From positions 124,001-188,000 of the forward strand of contig NW_026516285.1 of NCBI RefSeq assembly GCF_025602895.1: a stretch of 64,000 bases of DNA, read 5' to 3'. Shown one piece after another: positions 32,497 through 44,081 of this stretch. Every line of letters begins with the position of its first letter. The stretch's first letter is position 1. This DNA comes from Polychytrium aggregatum. Taxonomy: Eukaryota; Chytridiomycota; Chytridiomycetes; Polychytriales. A model generated the notes under the pieces. The model saw only the letters and a list, made by a program, of their open reading frames with translations, was not told where the DNA came from and made no database searches. The position numbers were made by a program, and so were the translations under genes.

Positions 32497-33118
32497 GTTG
32501 GCGAGTGGCAGATGGGCTGTCGGTACAGGCGAATACAGAGACAGGTGTCTTGCTTGAAGGGAGCTACAGACTTGGACTCGATGCTATCGTCCTTGGCAGA
32601 GGGACGGGGCTCGAGGATGATGCGGGGAAGGAGTGTGGGAAAGCAATGGCTTTTATGTTCCAGGCGCGGCCGATCCGAGATACAGAGACGCTGGCCAAAA
32701 CGGGACGGTGTGGCAGACAGTGGTGCAGCGCCGGCGAGGGAAAATAGAAGCAGCAAGGGCTATTTATACAGGGGCCGGCAGGGCTGGTGCTGTTTGTGGA
32801 TGACGACGGCGAAGGGCAGGACAGCAGCAGGACAGCGGCAGGACAGCAGCAGGCAGAAGGCGGGAACGGTCCGTGCGGCGCAATTTCCACGGTCGGGACG
32901 AAGGAGGCGGCGACAACCGCCGTATTTATACCCCGGGCGGCGCGTCGCCTCCGCCCCCCGCGCACCAATCGGAGCGCGCCCTGCCCGCAGCCAATCACGC
33001 GGCTGGAGCAGCCGTGCGCAGCGGCGTGTGGGGGTGCGTCGGTGATTGGTCGACGGCGCGGCACAGGCGGCGTGGGGTTGGCGCGAGCGAGAGGCGCGAG
33101 CGAGAGACGAGGATGCGA
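32497..33118. promoter_or_regulatory. Upstream region of the 32-kb gene with two TATA-like boxes
   Basis: TATAAATA occurs on the minus strand at 32761-32768 and 32923-32930, the nearer about 265 bp before the start codon. A GGACAGCAGCA-type tandem repeat lies at 32818-32853. Open frames in this GC-rich stretch resemble no protein family. Confidence 0.4.
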
Positions 33119-33424
33119 ACGAGGAGCTCCAGAAAGAAATGGGACACCTTGGTTGTTGGTCATTGACCGAGTATTTTGTTACCGGATACCATCGCACGCT
33201 GGCCATGGCCATTCGCCAGTGTGTCCAAGAGCACCATTCACCGCTGGCACTCCGAGACCAGTGTGCAGGTCGATTGTGGAGACCGGCAGCGGCCCAATGT
33301 CTTCACCCGGAGGCTGCCAAAGTGATTTGATTTTTTCTTATGGCTTTGCTTGACGCAAGCACATCACATACTACATGTTCATGGAAGCGGGTGTGGTGTC
33401 CCGTTTTTTTTTCTGAATAGAGCG
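33119..33424 (+). mobile_element. Short non-autonomous derivative of the Fanzor/mariner element, copy 3
   Basis: About 300 bp with the family's ends in plus orientation. The left end has AGAAAGAAATGGGACACC, then the start of the transposase gene (M-A-I-R-Q, then V-S-K-S-T-I-H-R-W-H after a deletion). This joins directly to the last codons of Fanzor (I-V-E-T-G, then R-R-L-P-K and a stop, with a frame change) and the candidate guide RNA segment. The right terminal repeat ends AGAGCG before TA. It carries no complete gene, so it would need transposase, and for guide function a Fanzor, in trans. It is more diverged than copies 1 and 2, hence older. Confidence 0.85.
33318..33424 (+). ncRNA. Candidate guide RNA scaffold, copy 3
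   Basis: This equals the segment after the Fanzor stop in copies 1 and 2. The stretch from GGCTTTGCTTGACGC through TTCATGGAA has about 2 differences in 46 bases from copy 1, including an intact 6-bp hairpin (TGCTTG/CAAGCA). The opposite end of the same element has about 15 in 67. A guide would begin at about 33425. Confidence 0.42.
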
Positions 33425-33778
33425 TACGATCCAGGCAAATCAGCCAAGCAAAGCAGTCCAGCGTCGGTTCGAATACAATGGGCGGGTGCCAGAAGAGTCG
33501 TTGCTGGAGCACTCTGGCAGTCGGTCGTCAATACCAAAAAAACAACAATGGATACGAGTCTGAAAGTAGGAGCAGGCAGCAACTTGGCCAGGCCCACAAT
33601 CGATCGAGACAAAAATGCGGCTTGCAAGAAAAGCCATCTTGGACGAAGAGGCATCGGACCCGAAGAAAGGCGGCCAGTGCATCGGCAGATGTGGCTATGC
33701 GCACCGGCCACTCCTCCGCCAGGCCCTCGCTCTTGGTGTTGGAGCAGAGCCCCTTTGGTGCCAAAGCAGCGAGCTGCG

Positions 33779-35076
33779 TTAAATACCAATCGCCTCGAAT
33801 CGGCGAGTGACGCCAGCCAGCAGGACATCGTCTCGCTGTTGGTTGCTGAGTGGTGCTCGGATGGGTGGAAACTCGGAGGGCTTGATGAAGCGCTCTCTGT
33901 CGGCTTCGTCCAAGGGATCAATCCGGTATTCCTCCTTGACGACATACCGCTCAAACGATGCAATCGACAGATTCGGAGGCTCCTGGAGGGGAGCGGAAAC
34001 CTCCTCGCAGAAAGTGGGCCAGTCGCGAACGTCGGTCTTGGTCTCGTCGGAGGATACTTGAAGCAGGTACTTCAGGAGACTGGGGAGCACCATGTCCTTC
34101 TTTGAGTCCACGGTGTGGTCCTGGGTCGTAAAGGCCGGAATATGGAGGATGTTCTTGGGATTCATTCGAGCCTTGAACAGGCTGTCGTCGATGATGATGG
34201 TGTTTTTCTGGAGCGAGCAGCAGCAGCAGACCGGGTTAGATTGGCTCTCCCATATATCTATATACAGGCGCATAGAGCCTCTGGTCCCTGAAACACTTGC
34301 ATCGTCCTCGGTGAGCCTGGGCAGACGCCGCCATGATGTTTGGCTCACCGAAGCATCGCAACATATTCTGCCGTGTCCAGCGAACCGCCTGACGCGAACC
34401 ATGCACAAACGCAATGACTCACCTCCGACCAGCGGTTGTCGCTGTTTACCTCTGGGCTCTCCCAGACGGTCTGCAGTTCCTTGATGATCTCGGGTTTGTT
34501 GCCGCTGCCGTTCGACTTGCGCACCTGTCGACCTGTGAGGGTGCACTTATCCTGAGACCACTGGAAGGCCAGATCTTCGCTGCGGTCCTGCATGATGAGA
34601 TCTACCAAGGGCTCGGCATTTTTGGCCATGGCCGAGGTCCAGGTAGCAACGGAAAAGTTTTCGAGCAGGACCTTGAGGAAGACGTCAACGTGCGGACGGA
34701 TGTGGATGCGTCTGCCCGTCGAGGAGGCAGCGAGAACAAATGGATCAGCAACATGCGTGTGGACGGCCCAGAGTAGAGTGCTGATCAATCGACAGGTGCC
34801 AGAAGCGCAGAGCGACAGAGACGCCGAGAGCACACTGCACACAGCGGGCGGCTGGACGAGGCAGGGACGGGAAGCAGTCGTCGATCACAATGGGCATACA
34901 AATCAAACTCACTCTGGCCCTTTGCGCTTTGAGATGGTTGCATAGAGCCCGTGTGGACGGAATGGGTTTGTTTCCGATAAACGCCGGGCAGGGCTGTCGG
35001 TGATGCGATCGATCAGGACTCCATTGATGTCCAGGATGATCAGGAAGGGTCGTCTAACGGCAGTGTTCACGGTCAT
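33779..35076 (-). CDS. FCP1-like HAD-family (CTD phosphatase-type) domain protein
   Basis: Three exons close in frame: 35076-34913, 34711-34423, 34207-33779 (882 nt, 293 residues, TAA stop). The fold is the FCP1/NIF-type HAD domain, members of which dephosphorylate proteins such as the RNA polymerase II tail. Visible motifs are motif I L-D-I-N-G-V-L-I-D, motif II L-L-E-N-F-S-V-A-T-W-T-S, and motif III with T-I-I-I-D-D-S-L-F-K and P-K-N. In motif I the second aspartate of the usual D-x-D is asparagine. I recall a D-L-N-G-T-L form from related plant and fungal proteins, so this may be a subfamily trait rather than damage, but it could reduce phosphatase activity. The C-terminal 100 residues (E-R-F-I-K-P-S-E-F) are not recognised. 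Confidence 0.82.
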
Positions 35077-35783
35077 GATGGTGGTGCTGGACAGAGAGGA
35101 TGGAAACGGGGGAAGTCGGGGGCTGCGAGCCGAACGGAAAGCCGGGCAGATGGAGTGGGCGGAAGCTGGGTCTTCAGAACAGAGACGAAGACGACAGGCG
35201 GGCGGGCGGATCACAGGCGATCTCGAGCGGAAGGGCTTGGGGGCGGTGTGGGCGGGCCGAAGCGGTGGGAATCTGAGCGAGAATCCAAGGTGGGTATCCA
35301 AGGTGGGTATCCAAGATGGGAATCCACGGTGGGAATCCAAAGCGAGCAAGCTGAGAAGATCTTGACGAGCAGCGTGCAAAGACGACGACGACGACCCAGA
35401 GCGCAGAAACGGCCAAGAGCGGCCCTCCCCACCCGCTCGACTCTGCCCCGCAACTCTGCCCCGCAACCCTGCCGCAGCGCCCAGACACAAAAGAATGGCC
35501 TTCATGCTGGGGCATCGCTGGTTCCGGGTGGACTGCTTTGGCACTGGCCACGACCCCTCCCGGCGACAAGGCACGGCCTTGTGAGCGCGCAGGACGCACA
35601 GGACGCACAGGGGTCACGTCCTATTTTTTCATCGTGCCTATTTTTTCATCGTGTATTGTTGGGGCTCCGGAGCGCTGCGGGCTGCCACCGATTGCTGCTG
35701 TGTGCGACTGTCGCTGGTCCTGTTGCCAGCCGCGACTGGGACTGCTCCGGGCATACTGCGTGTGTATTCAAGCACTGTCCCTC
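35077..35783. other. Intergenic region with a 13-bp tandem repeat
   Basis: About 700 bp upstream of the HAD gene and downstream of the RBM26/27-like gene, both on the minus strand. A repeat built on ATCCAAGGTGGGT runs at about 35283-35345 with later copies drifting to GAATCCACGGTGG. A GAC run lies near 35383-35395. Plus-strand frames here look spurious. Confidence 0.55.
35283..35345. repeat. 13-15 bp degenerate tandem repeat
   Basis: Four to five copies of ATCCAAGGTGGGT and variants, head to tail, just upstream of the HAD phosphatase-like gene. Confidence 0.75.
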
Positions 35784-38700
35784 TTATCGCTTCCATGACC
35801 GGTCCTGGTGGTCGTCCTCGTCCTCGTCCTCATCGTTCCAGTGCGTCTCGAGGGTCGACTCGGCCGGGACGCCCGTTTCTGCCTCGGTCTCTGCCGGCGC
35901 TGGTGTGTCTTGCTCCGGAGGCTGATCCGCCGGCTCGGTCAGCGGGTCGGTCGTGGTCGTTGGGGACGTCGCAGCGCTGTTGGCGGCGTTGCTCTGCCAC
36001 GCAAGCTCGACGGCGCCGCCCGATGGCAGCTTCGAGCCGTATGCATAAGCCTGGACAGGCAGCAAGGAAAGCGTCAGCACGGCTGCGTATTGTCCCCGCA
36101 CACGAATCCGCAGCGCTCCACAGCATCATTGCTCCAACACAAGGCTCTCTGCCCCAGCCAGATGCACTCACAATCTCGGCAAACTTGCGCGCTTTGTATC
36201 GGACAAGCGCCGTCGCCTTTTCTTCGTCCAGGAACGACAGGCTTTCGATGGGGCCAAACGACTGGAGGAGCCATGGTGTTAACAACCACATCGTCGCTTT
36301 CTCTCGCCATGCTTGCCACGCAAAGACCAGAGTGCAGCCCAGGCTCACTTTCTCGCAGGGACTGCCCTTCCCAGCCGCCACTATGCATCCGGATCACCGC
36401 GGCGCTTACCTCGTACAGTTCCTTGAAGCCGTCGTGCTCGCCAGCAGGAATGCCCTTCACGAGCAGCGTCGTTGGCCGGTTGTCGAGGTTGAAGTGCCGA
36501 ACAGGGGCGTGTCCGGGCCCTCCGCCACGCATCCAGCTCTGCCCTCGTCCACCCCAGCCGAACGAGGCGCCACGTCCTCGTCCTGAATAGACGGCGATTG
36601 GAGCCGAGGCAGCAGCCGCAGCGGTCGGGCTTTGTGCGGGCGGAACCTCGACACCAGGTGTCTGGAGGCATTCGTTCAACATGGGCATCACAGACAAGCA
36701 GTCGCATGACAAGCGACGTTGCCACGACATCAGAACAGGAACGAGTCAGTGGATGCCACCAGAGCCAGCACCGGTCGCCCAGAGCATCAAGATCCCGAGC
36801 CCGTGTCTGGCTCGCCCGATGAAATGCACAATATCGGAGCTCTCAAACGTCCATGATCGCTGCCTATTCAAACGATGTACAAGCCCGCTGTCGCTGCATT
36901 CACATACCGTGCTGGGCTTGGTAGCTTCGCCGCTGGTCGACGCCGGTTCGCTGGCATCGGGCGTCTTGTTCTGTGCGAGCAGATCCAGCTCGCGGTCCAG
37001 TCGCTCACGTTCCTTCTCATCCATCAGAGCCTTGTTGGCAGCAGGGGTCGGCGCCGCTCGGGGTGGGGCCGCCACCGACATGTTCATCATGGACTTGATC
37101 GACTCGGCCAGCAGCTTGACAGTCTTCATGATCTCCACGCGAGCCGCAGGGGTGAGCGTCTTGTCCTTGTCCAGCTTCTCCATGAGCGCTTTCTGCTGGT
37201 CCAGCTGTCGCTGAATCAGCTCTTGCTTTTGCTGCTGCAGCTTTGCGATGGCCTTGATGCGTTCTTGCTGCTGCTTCTGTTCCTCAGTCAGCTCTTGGGG
37301 CTCCTGGGGCTGGCCGGACGACGGGCCGGCGCCAAACTTGCTGCCCTCGGCCCCACCATCGTCCCGCTCCTCGCGCGACCAATAAACCTTGACGAACCGA
37401 TTCGAGAAGATGGGCTCGGGCGAGTTGTAGGCCGCGTTTGCTTCCGAGTGCTGGCTGAACTGCACAACCGCCTTGTGGTAGTGTGCCATCACGTTGATGT
37501 TGACGATGGAGCCGAACTGCTTGAAGTAGCTGTTGATCTTGTCCATGTTGCAAAACTCTCGCGGGATGTTTTCAACCGTCAGCGATGTTCCTCCGGCTCG
37601 ATAGCCGCTGCCTTTGGCCCCGCCACGACCCATGCGGGCCCCACCGCGGCCGCGGCCGCGCTGGGAAGGACCTCGGCTATCCTCACGCAGCGGCCCTTCC
37701 CCGCCTGAAACAACCATGGCGCTCGATGGCTCTGCATTGAGCGCAGCTCGTTCGGGATCGTAGCCTTCGGGCATGGCCATTGGATGGCCCTGTGCACCTG
37801 AGAGATTCCGATGCATCGGCGTCAGAACCAGGCGTGGCTGCCCAGAGATCCCCCGATATCAAGTCAGATGCAACACGTCGGCTGTGAGCACTGATTCAGC
37901 CACAGGTGGCGCCGATACTCACCATACATATCCATGGGTCTAGCCGGCGCAAACATAACGTTGCCGTACATCGGCCCTCCGGCCATTGGCACAGGCGCAT
38001 TCATGACCGGGCCCATAGGATGCGACTGGTACATGTTGAACTGTGGTCGCACCATAGCGGCAGAGTCATCGACAACAATTCTGTCGGCGCCGTGGTCATA
38101 CGGACACAGGTCGCCTCGGAGGCAGTATCCCTTTTCTGTTGGTGGGAGGAGAGGCTAGTGAGTGACACCGCCAAGTGTCGGCATTGCTGGCGGTAGCAGG
38201 CAGTGCCAAGCAAGCGCCCTGGGCAGTCCGGTTCAGATAGCCGACAGCACATAGCAAACCACGGGCACCCACCGTCATAGTCGTGGCATCGCCCACGCCG
38301 GCGTTCTGAAAAGTTCCCGTTTCGTCCTCCCGCGGCGGACCGAGAGCCTCCTCGTGGATTCTTCATCATGCCACCCGCTGCAAACCGGGCCTCTGCGACA
38401 GGAATCGGATATCCCTGCATCGGCGCCACACCCCACTGTCCAGGATTCGAGCCATCCCAGGGGCCGCGTGCGCCAGGGTTGTTTCCGAGGAATCCAGGAC
38501 CGCTGTTTCCATAGTTCCGCGGTCGACCCGAGTCGTAGTCCCGCCGTTGAGACGAGCTGTCGTATCCACCGCGTCGCGAAGGCCGGCCACTATCCATCCC
38601 GTCGGCGAACCCGCCGTCATCCTTGTAGGATCGCTTCTGGTCGTGCGCCTTGGATGTATGGACGCTGATGCTTCCTTCCTCGACCCTCGGAATCTTGTGC

Positions 38701-39844
38701 CCGGTCGATGCGTCGCCGTGCGAGCTTCCGGCGTCGTCTGAGCGGCCGTGCTTTCGGCTCTCGGACTGGCTGGAGCTATGCTTGCGGTGCTTGAAGTTGC
38801 GATCCGAGTTGTCTTCGTCGTCGGAATGGTCGATCAGATCGACGTCTCTCCGGTCGTCCGAGTGCGTTGGGATTTGCTGGGGCTCCGGGTCTTCCCTAGA
38901 CGAGCTCGAGGGTCCCCGGGCGCTGCTCGACTTGTGCGAGAGATGTTCCAGCACAGTGTCGGTGAAGCCGTCGGTGTCTACATCCACGGTTGGCGTTCAT
39001 GCCCAGATGGTTGTTCGTTTTTAAGAAACAAGAGCCACAAACTGTTAGCTGGTCGTGGGCGCATCACTCTCAAAATTGAGTCAGCCAAGCATACTCGGTG
39101 GACTAGACGGATCCTTTCAGAGCTACAAGACCCCCGAGACACATCCAACGAGACCTACCGTTTCGAAGGAACTCGCTCAGCGAGGCAGACAGTAGCGAGC
39201 GCAGCTCTGCCGTGGACTTTTCGTGTTTCAGAAGAGCAATGACATAGTCCGCAAGCACATCTGGGTCGGCGTCGCAGCTGTTGAGTCCGGAATGCCAGCC
39301 CGAGCCATGGGCATTTGGAGTAGAATATTCCGAGGCACATGCGACGACAGTATGCCCCACGACAGTACCGTCGCAGCACCGATATATGTCGAGTCACAGT
39401 TTTAAAGCACGGCGCCGCAGCCGCCACAAGAAAAGCCCGCATCCGCCGATCAATCGGCCGAGAAATCCAACAGGTTCGAGGCGAGATTCGTTCGCATCGT
39501 GGAGCCCCGATATAGACAGAGGGGATACAGAAGAAGAAAGCACAGTCAGTCAGTCAATCAGTTCGATTGGAGTCAGATATTCGATGTTCGGGCAGACTCA
39601 GATCGCCTCCCTCGTCCGGTCTGCTCTGCTCGCCGCTAAAAGTCCGAAGATCGTGCCCGACAAACAGAGCAATCGGGCGGCTCTCTAGTCACTTGGAGCC
39701 GCTGGAAATCCAGCAGCCGAGGCCTTGGAAACGGCCCCAGGAATATTTGCTGGGACACAGGAGCAGAACGAAACAATACATGGGCTCCAGCTTCTCCATC
39801 AGGAAGCTCTTGAGCTGCCTCTCTTCGTCTGCGGTAAAGTACAT
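35784..39844 (-). CDS. RNA-binding protein, RBM26/RBM27 homologue
   Basis: Eight exons close in frame: 39844-39780, 39277-39159, 38977-38273, 38135-37923, 37797-36908, 36661-36410, 36261-36172, 36050-35784 (2601 nt, 866 residues). The architecture matches animal RBM26/27, nuclear poly(A)-RNA binding proteins of the PAXT exosome-targeting network. There is an N-terminal PWI-like domain (L-E-P-I-C-D-A-D-P-D-V-L-A-D-Y), a Ser/Arg/Asp-rich linker, a CCCH zinc finger with spacing C-x8-C-x5-C-x3-H split across the exon 3/4 junction, a first RRM (L-T-V-E-N-I-P-R-E-F), a Gln/Lys-rich coiled coil (Q-Q-Q-E-R-I-K-A-I-A-K-L), an RGG-like Gly/Arg segment, a second RRM (T-T-L-L-V-K-G-I-P) over three exons, and an acidic tail. 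The 65-bp first exon was found because it completes the PWI signature E-P-I-C-D-A-D-P. Confidence 0.92.
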
Positions 39845-40536
39845 GGCCGATGTGGGGCTTGATCGGGCGGCTTGGTGGTGTTGCAGTGCCAGTCGGGTGT
39901 GCGTATGCGGATATACTGCCTGGACGCTGTATTGCTGACTGACTGGCTGGCTGGCGATGGAGGGCCGAATGCGTGCACGCTAGGAGACAGGCCCGGTCTT
40001 GCTGGGCTGTTGCTGGAGACCCAAGGACGCAATCGGCGATGCTCGTCGAGATCTCAAAAGCTTCGCCTTGCTGGGTGCGAGAAGCAGCCGGCTCGAACGG
40101 GATCGAGCCAGGACACAGCATCAACGCGCTCAACCGAAGCGCCAGGGTGCGAAACAGATGCGAAACAGATGCAAAACAGATGCAACACCGCATTGCAGAG
40201 TGCACCTTGCTCCCGTACCGCAGCACCAATGCAACGCAATATCGCCCCTGTGTGCGGGCCGCTGGTGGGGATGGGAAGCGCTGTGAGTTCTTCACTGCAG
40301 GGCTTCCCATACTGGCTGAATCGCCCTCTTTCCCACGGCGGCAGTGCGGCGTCCATATTGTCGAGAGCGGTGCCCAATCACCGAGGGACAATGGCCCAGC
40401 GTGCATGGGCGCACTTGGTTCTGTTTCCCCGAGCCTCTGGCCCGACTCTTGTGTCCTGCGGGTGGTCTCCGTGAAGACGGGAGCCCCGGTATGCTCACAT
40501 TCCCATCTCGAGACTGGATATCTGCTCGCACGCAAC
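39845..40536. promoter_or_regulatory. Divergent promoter, RBM26/27-like and CFAP161-like genes
   Basis: 692 bp between head-to-head start codons. A 12-bp repeat (GAAACAGATGC and AAAACAGATGC) occurs three times at about 40150-40187. The long frame on the minus strand across 40757-39636 is Cys/Ser/Arg-rich and has no family resemblance. Confidence 0.5.
40150..40187. repeat. 12-bp tandem repeat (AAACAGATGC), 3 copies
   Basis: GCGAAACAGATGCGAAACAG continues to AAAACAGATGC, a short array inside the divergent promoter. Confidence 0.75.
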
Positions 40537-42583
40537 ATGTATGGAACACCAGTCAATGCCTTCACTCTCAAGCCACCAACCCTGTTGGCCAACTGGTTTG
40601 AAGAGACGTTGCCCTTGCAGGTGTGTTGCCATCGACCACAACATGATGACCAAGTCTGTGCCCTCATCCGGAGCTGAAGCGATGGTCCGGAACCTGCACA
40701 AGGTCCCACAGTGACAGTTGACTCGGCTCTTGCGCTATGGCATCCACATGTATCCACAGGACAAGATGGTCGAGTTTACAGAGAAGCGAGAGGCAACGCG
40801 AGAACAGTACCAGAGAAAAACTGGCCAGGGTCTTCCCATGGCCTGGACGGCGCTGTGGACTCACTCTGAGCAAGCCAACCGACCCATTGACATCCCGCCC
40901 CTGGAGCTTCTGAAGCAGAAGGAGGCCCAGCTCCAACAACAGAGACAGTATCTGCAAGAGCAAGAGCGGCGGCTATTCATGCGCAATCTCAAGCACTACG
41001 ACCAGTACCCAAAGTTCAAAAAGTGGGTTGCGAAGGAGCGGGACAAGCTCCAGAGTCCACAGCCCATCGCGGTATCTCCTGGGCCCGAGACCGAGCCAGT
41101 GGGTGCCCCATCTGCAACCTCAGCCCCACAGCGCATCTGGGTCCGTCGTGGGATCAAGCTGCCCTATGCAGCCGAGGCCACGGCTGCAGCGACAGCCCAT
41201 CAGCCTCCTCCGGCTCGGTCCAAGTGCATGCACCATCTCTACTATGAGCCCGCGCCGTCTTTCATCGACGCTGGCCGCGAGAAACTGGCGTTCACACAAA
41301 GCACTCCACCCGGACCAGCCGGTGCGAGCGCAGGACAGAGCAGTTTGTCCAAACCGAGTCCGGGCAACGTCTCTGCAGGTTCGGCCGTGGCGGAGCAGGC
41401 CACCACTCACTCGCCATCCAAGCGCCAGGAGCGGCCGAGATGTGACAGCTATGCCGCGGACTCTACTCTGCATGACGGTCGTCCGCTTCGGTTTGGAGAC
41501 TGTATCCAGTTGCAAAACCTCGACACAGGCATCCTGACTTTTGATGTTTGGACAAAGATCTTTGCTCCTTCGGGAGTGTTTCCCACTGTCGAACGACAGC
41601 GGTTGATGGACACTTACGGCAAGTTTGAGTTTGTGGCCTTTGCCGGAGCCGAGTCCCTCGGCAGTATATCCAGGACGGTCTTTCAGATCACAAGGTCTGT
41701 TTGGAGACGAGAGTCAAATTCTGCGACTCTTGAAAGCGCCCATCCCGTGCGCTTGATACCCTGCATATCCGACATTGCTCAGCACCCATGTGTATCGGAC
41801 TTTCTGCTTGCCACCGAGCGTTCGCTCGATGCTCACGAGTACTTCCCGTTGCTGTCTAGACCCCACAACGACCGTGACGAATGTCTTGGCGATGATGTTT
41901 TGTACTTTGGCCAACCCTTTCGGCTGCTCACCCTCCCTGGAAGGTTTGAGCGGCAGGTATGGTCTCGCGACTGCCACGAGTTTGACTTGACTGGCATCTC
42001 TGGCGACGCTGCGTTGATTCTGCTGCGACCAGCAACCACGCCACTCGCGGTCGCAACGAATGGCTCGGGTCATACAGCGTCGATTCTCACAGCCCATTCA
42101 CCGTATTCTGCATCATCAAGTACGCTGTCAAGACATCTCCCACCACCGTCTCCAACTTTTCGATCTATGGCGGGCATCAGTCTGTGACACTCTCGGACGA
42201 CATCAATGCCCGGGATACTCTCTGGTGAGTTTCGTGCTGGCATATGTTCTCAATCGACGCAGGTCGCTGCCTCTGGAGCTCCGGGCTGCTGCCGAACGCA
42301 GGCGCTGTCGCTGACACGACCTCGGGGCATGCGTACGGCCTGCAGGAAAGTGGGCAGCCCGTTCATCCGGTTTCCGATGGCCGTCAACCTCCTTCCGGTG
42401 CCCTCGAGCGAGAAGGTGTATCTCCAGAGTTGCATGACGGGCAGATTCATGGAGATCTACAAGGCCGAACGAGGGCGGTTCCTGTATGGAGACGAGCATC
42501 CAGTCGTGGCCAACCGCAGCAGCAGCGATTTACCACATGCCACATGGGGGTTTAGGCGAATATATGTCTCGGATCTGCAGTAG
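40537..42583 (+). CDS. CFAP161-like beta-trefoil protein (probable flagellar component), frameshifted
   Basis: Exons 40537-40620, 40718-42224 and 42346-42583 join at good GT...AG sites. The start M-Y-G-T-P-V-N-A-F and the order of later phrases resemble CFAP161, a ciliary microtubule-inner protein with MIR-like trefoil repeats. Matching phrases: L-R-F-G-D-C-I-Q-L-Q-N, then I-S-R-T-V-F-Q-I-T-R, V-L-Y-F-G-Q-P-F-R-L, T-P-L-A-V-A-T-N, and at the C-terminus V-Y-L-Q-S-C-M-T-G-R-F-M-E-I. Residues about 60-110 are a Gln/Glu-rich helix, followed by a Pro/Ala-rich linker absent from animal CFAP161. The frame must shift near 42055 between T-P-L-A-V-A-T-N and E-W-L-G-S-Y-S-V, and exon lengths sum to 3n+2. 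A one-base deletion, a sequencing error or a missed intron would each explain it. Family assignment is tentative. Confidence 0.45.
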
Positions 42584-42860
42584 TGGAGCAGTTTCCTCTC
42601 GGTTGCTCAAGCTGGCCGTGGATGGCTGACTCAAGCACACATCCATATCGAAAAAGCGGTCCATATCGCCATGGAGACTTGCGACACCACCCACTCTTGG
42701 GATGATCGGTGCGCCCCATGCTATATTTGTGTGCTGAATTCATAAGGTTTCCATCGTTGCCTGCGGTGTCGGTCTGGGCGTATGTGCAGAGTCGCTGTCG
42801 AGGTGTGGGCTTGCACAATGTACTCATCGCAATCTGCACTCGCACAGAGGTTGAGCGGTG

Positions 42861-44081
42861 CTACTTGGAATCGTCATAGTCGCGAGAAAACATGATGCTT
42901 CGGTTGAGATATTGCCGAACGTTGCCGGTGAAGGGGATGAGCCCTGCCAATGCAAACAAAGCAGATGAGACCTCTGAACCAAACGTGTAACGCCAAACGG
43001 CTGAACAGTGCTGGGTGAACTGAAAACGGGTCTGTCTGCCGGATCCAGCTGATGGTTCTATAACGATGACATACCCATTGCCCGCGCACGGCGAACGGCC
43101 TTGGCCATTCTCTGCTGGTTGAGCCTGGTGAGCCCTGGAGTGATAGTGATATCGAGGAGGCAACGAGGAGGGATTTAGGCGTCATCGAGCGAGTCGGAAC
43201 CACACGATCCAAAGCTGTACGCATGTTCACGCCGTCTGCAAACGATACGCCGATGGGTGAAAGTTGCAAGGCCCATGCCTCGCACTCACCAGTGGCTTTT
43301 CGTGACAGAATAGCGCCGTTGTCGTCCAGGAATTGCGGGAAGATGACGGTATTCTGTGTGGCATCGATCGGAGCTGGGCATCAGCAACACACATCCCAGG
43401 CTTCTGCTGGTCAGGCCCGATCAGCGCGTGGGCCGAGACGAGGTGGACGTACCTTGTAGACCTTGATGGGGTTCCAGTTCCTCACGGCGAAAAAGTCCTC
43501 CTTCTTCTCCGGAGCTTTGCGCTTCTCGCTGGTCTGTTTCTCCTGCCAGTAGATCTCGTCGTTGAGGTCGGTGGGCTTATAGGTCTAGAGGCCGTTCGAT
43601 GGACACAGATTGCATCGATCCGGTGCGGCAGTCCAGTGATTGTGAGCATGCGTTCATGGCAGAAGCCCGGCACTCACGCCAATGTGGCTGTCGTTCAGCC
43701 GCTGCCCAGTCGGTTGAAGGGTGCAGATCACATGGGAAGTGAGCCATGGACAATGAATCGCCCGTTACCTGATACGGCTTGAAGACTCGAGAGCGTGATC
43801 GTCGGTTGCTGGCATCCTGATCCTGGCCTAGATGCAGCCAAAGTGCCGCGGGAGAGGGAGTGCAATCAGCATCACCAGACCAGCCACAAGTATGAGCAGA
43901 ATATACATCCTCGCAGGCGACGGAGGGGAATGCGCCATCTACCGCTCGACTCTTCGTAGCGCGGCTGTCGGAACTGGTCGATGTCGCTGCGGAAGGACGA
44001 CATGCTGCAGGACTGGACGGCAGCCCATGGTGATCGCAGCTTCAGCGCCCCGAGGGCTCGCGGGATAGCAGACAGGCTCAT
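42861..44081 (-). CDS. Mitochondrial ribosomal protein bS18m
   Basis: Six exons close in frame: 44081-43943, 43827-43769, 43584-43453, 43353-43290, 43134-43075, 42943-42861 (537 nt, 178 residues, TAG stop). The core is the bS18 signature: L-D-D-N-G-A-I-L-S-R-K-A-T-G-L-T, then N-Q-Q-R-M-A-K-A-V-R-R-A-R and A-M-G-L-I-P-F. The N-terminus (M-S-L-S-A-I-P-R-A-L-G-A-L-K-L-R) is basic and amphipathic, as expected for a mitochondrial targeting sequence. The protein sits in the small subunit of the mitochondrial ribosome. It is head to head with the kanadaptin gene, 307 bp apart. Confidence 0.9.

Noticed and set aside
39636-40757. A 373-codon minus-strand frame
   Set aside because: It overlaps the true first exon of the RBM26/27-like gene in another frame and the first exon of the CFAP161-like gene on the other strand; translation looks random.
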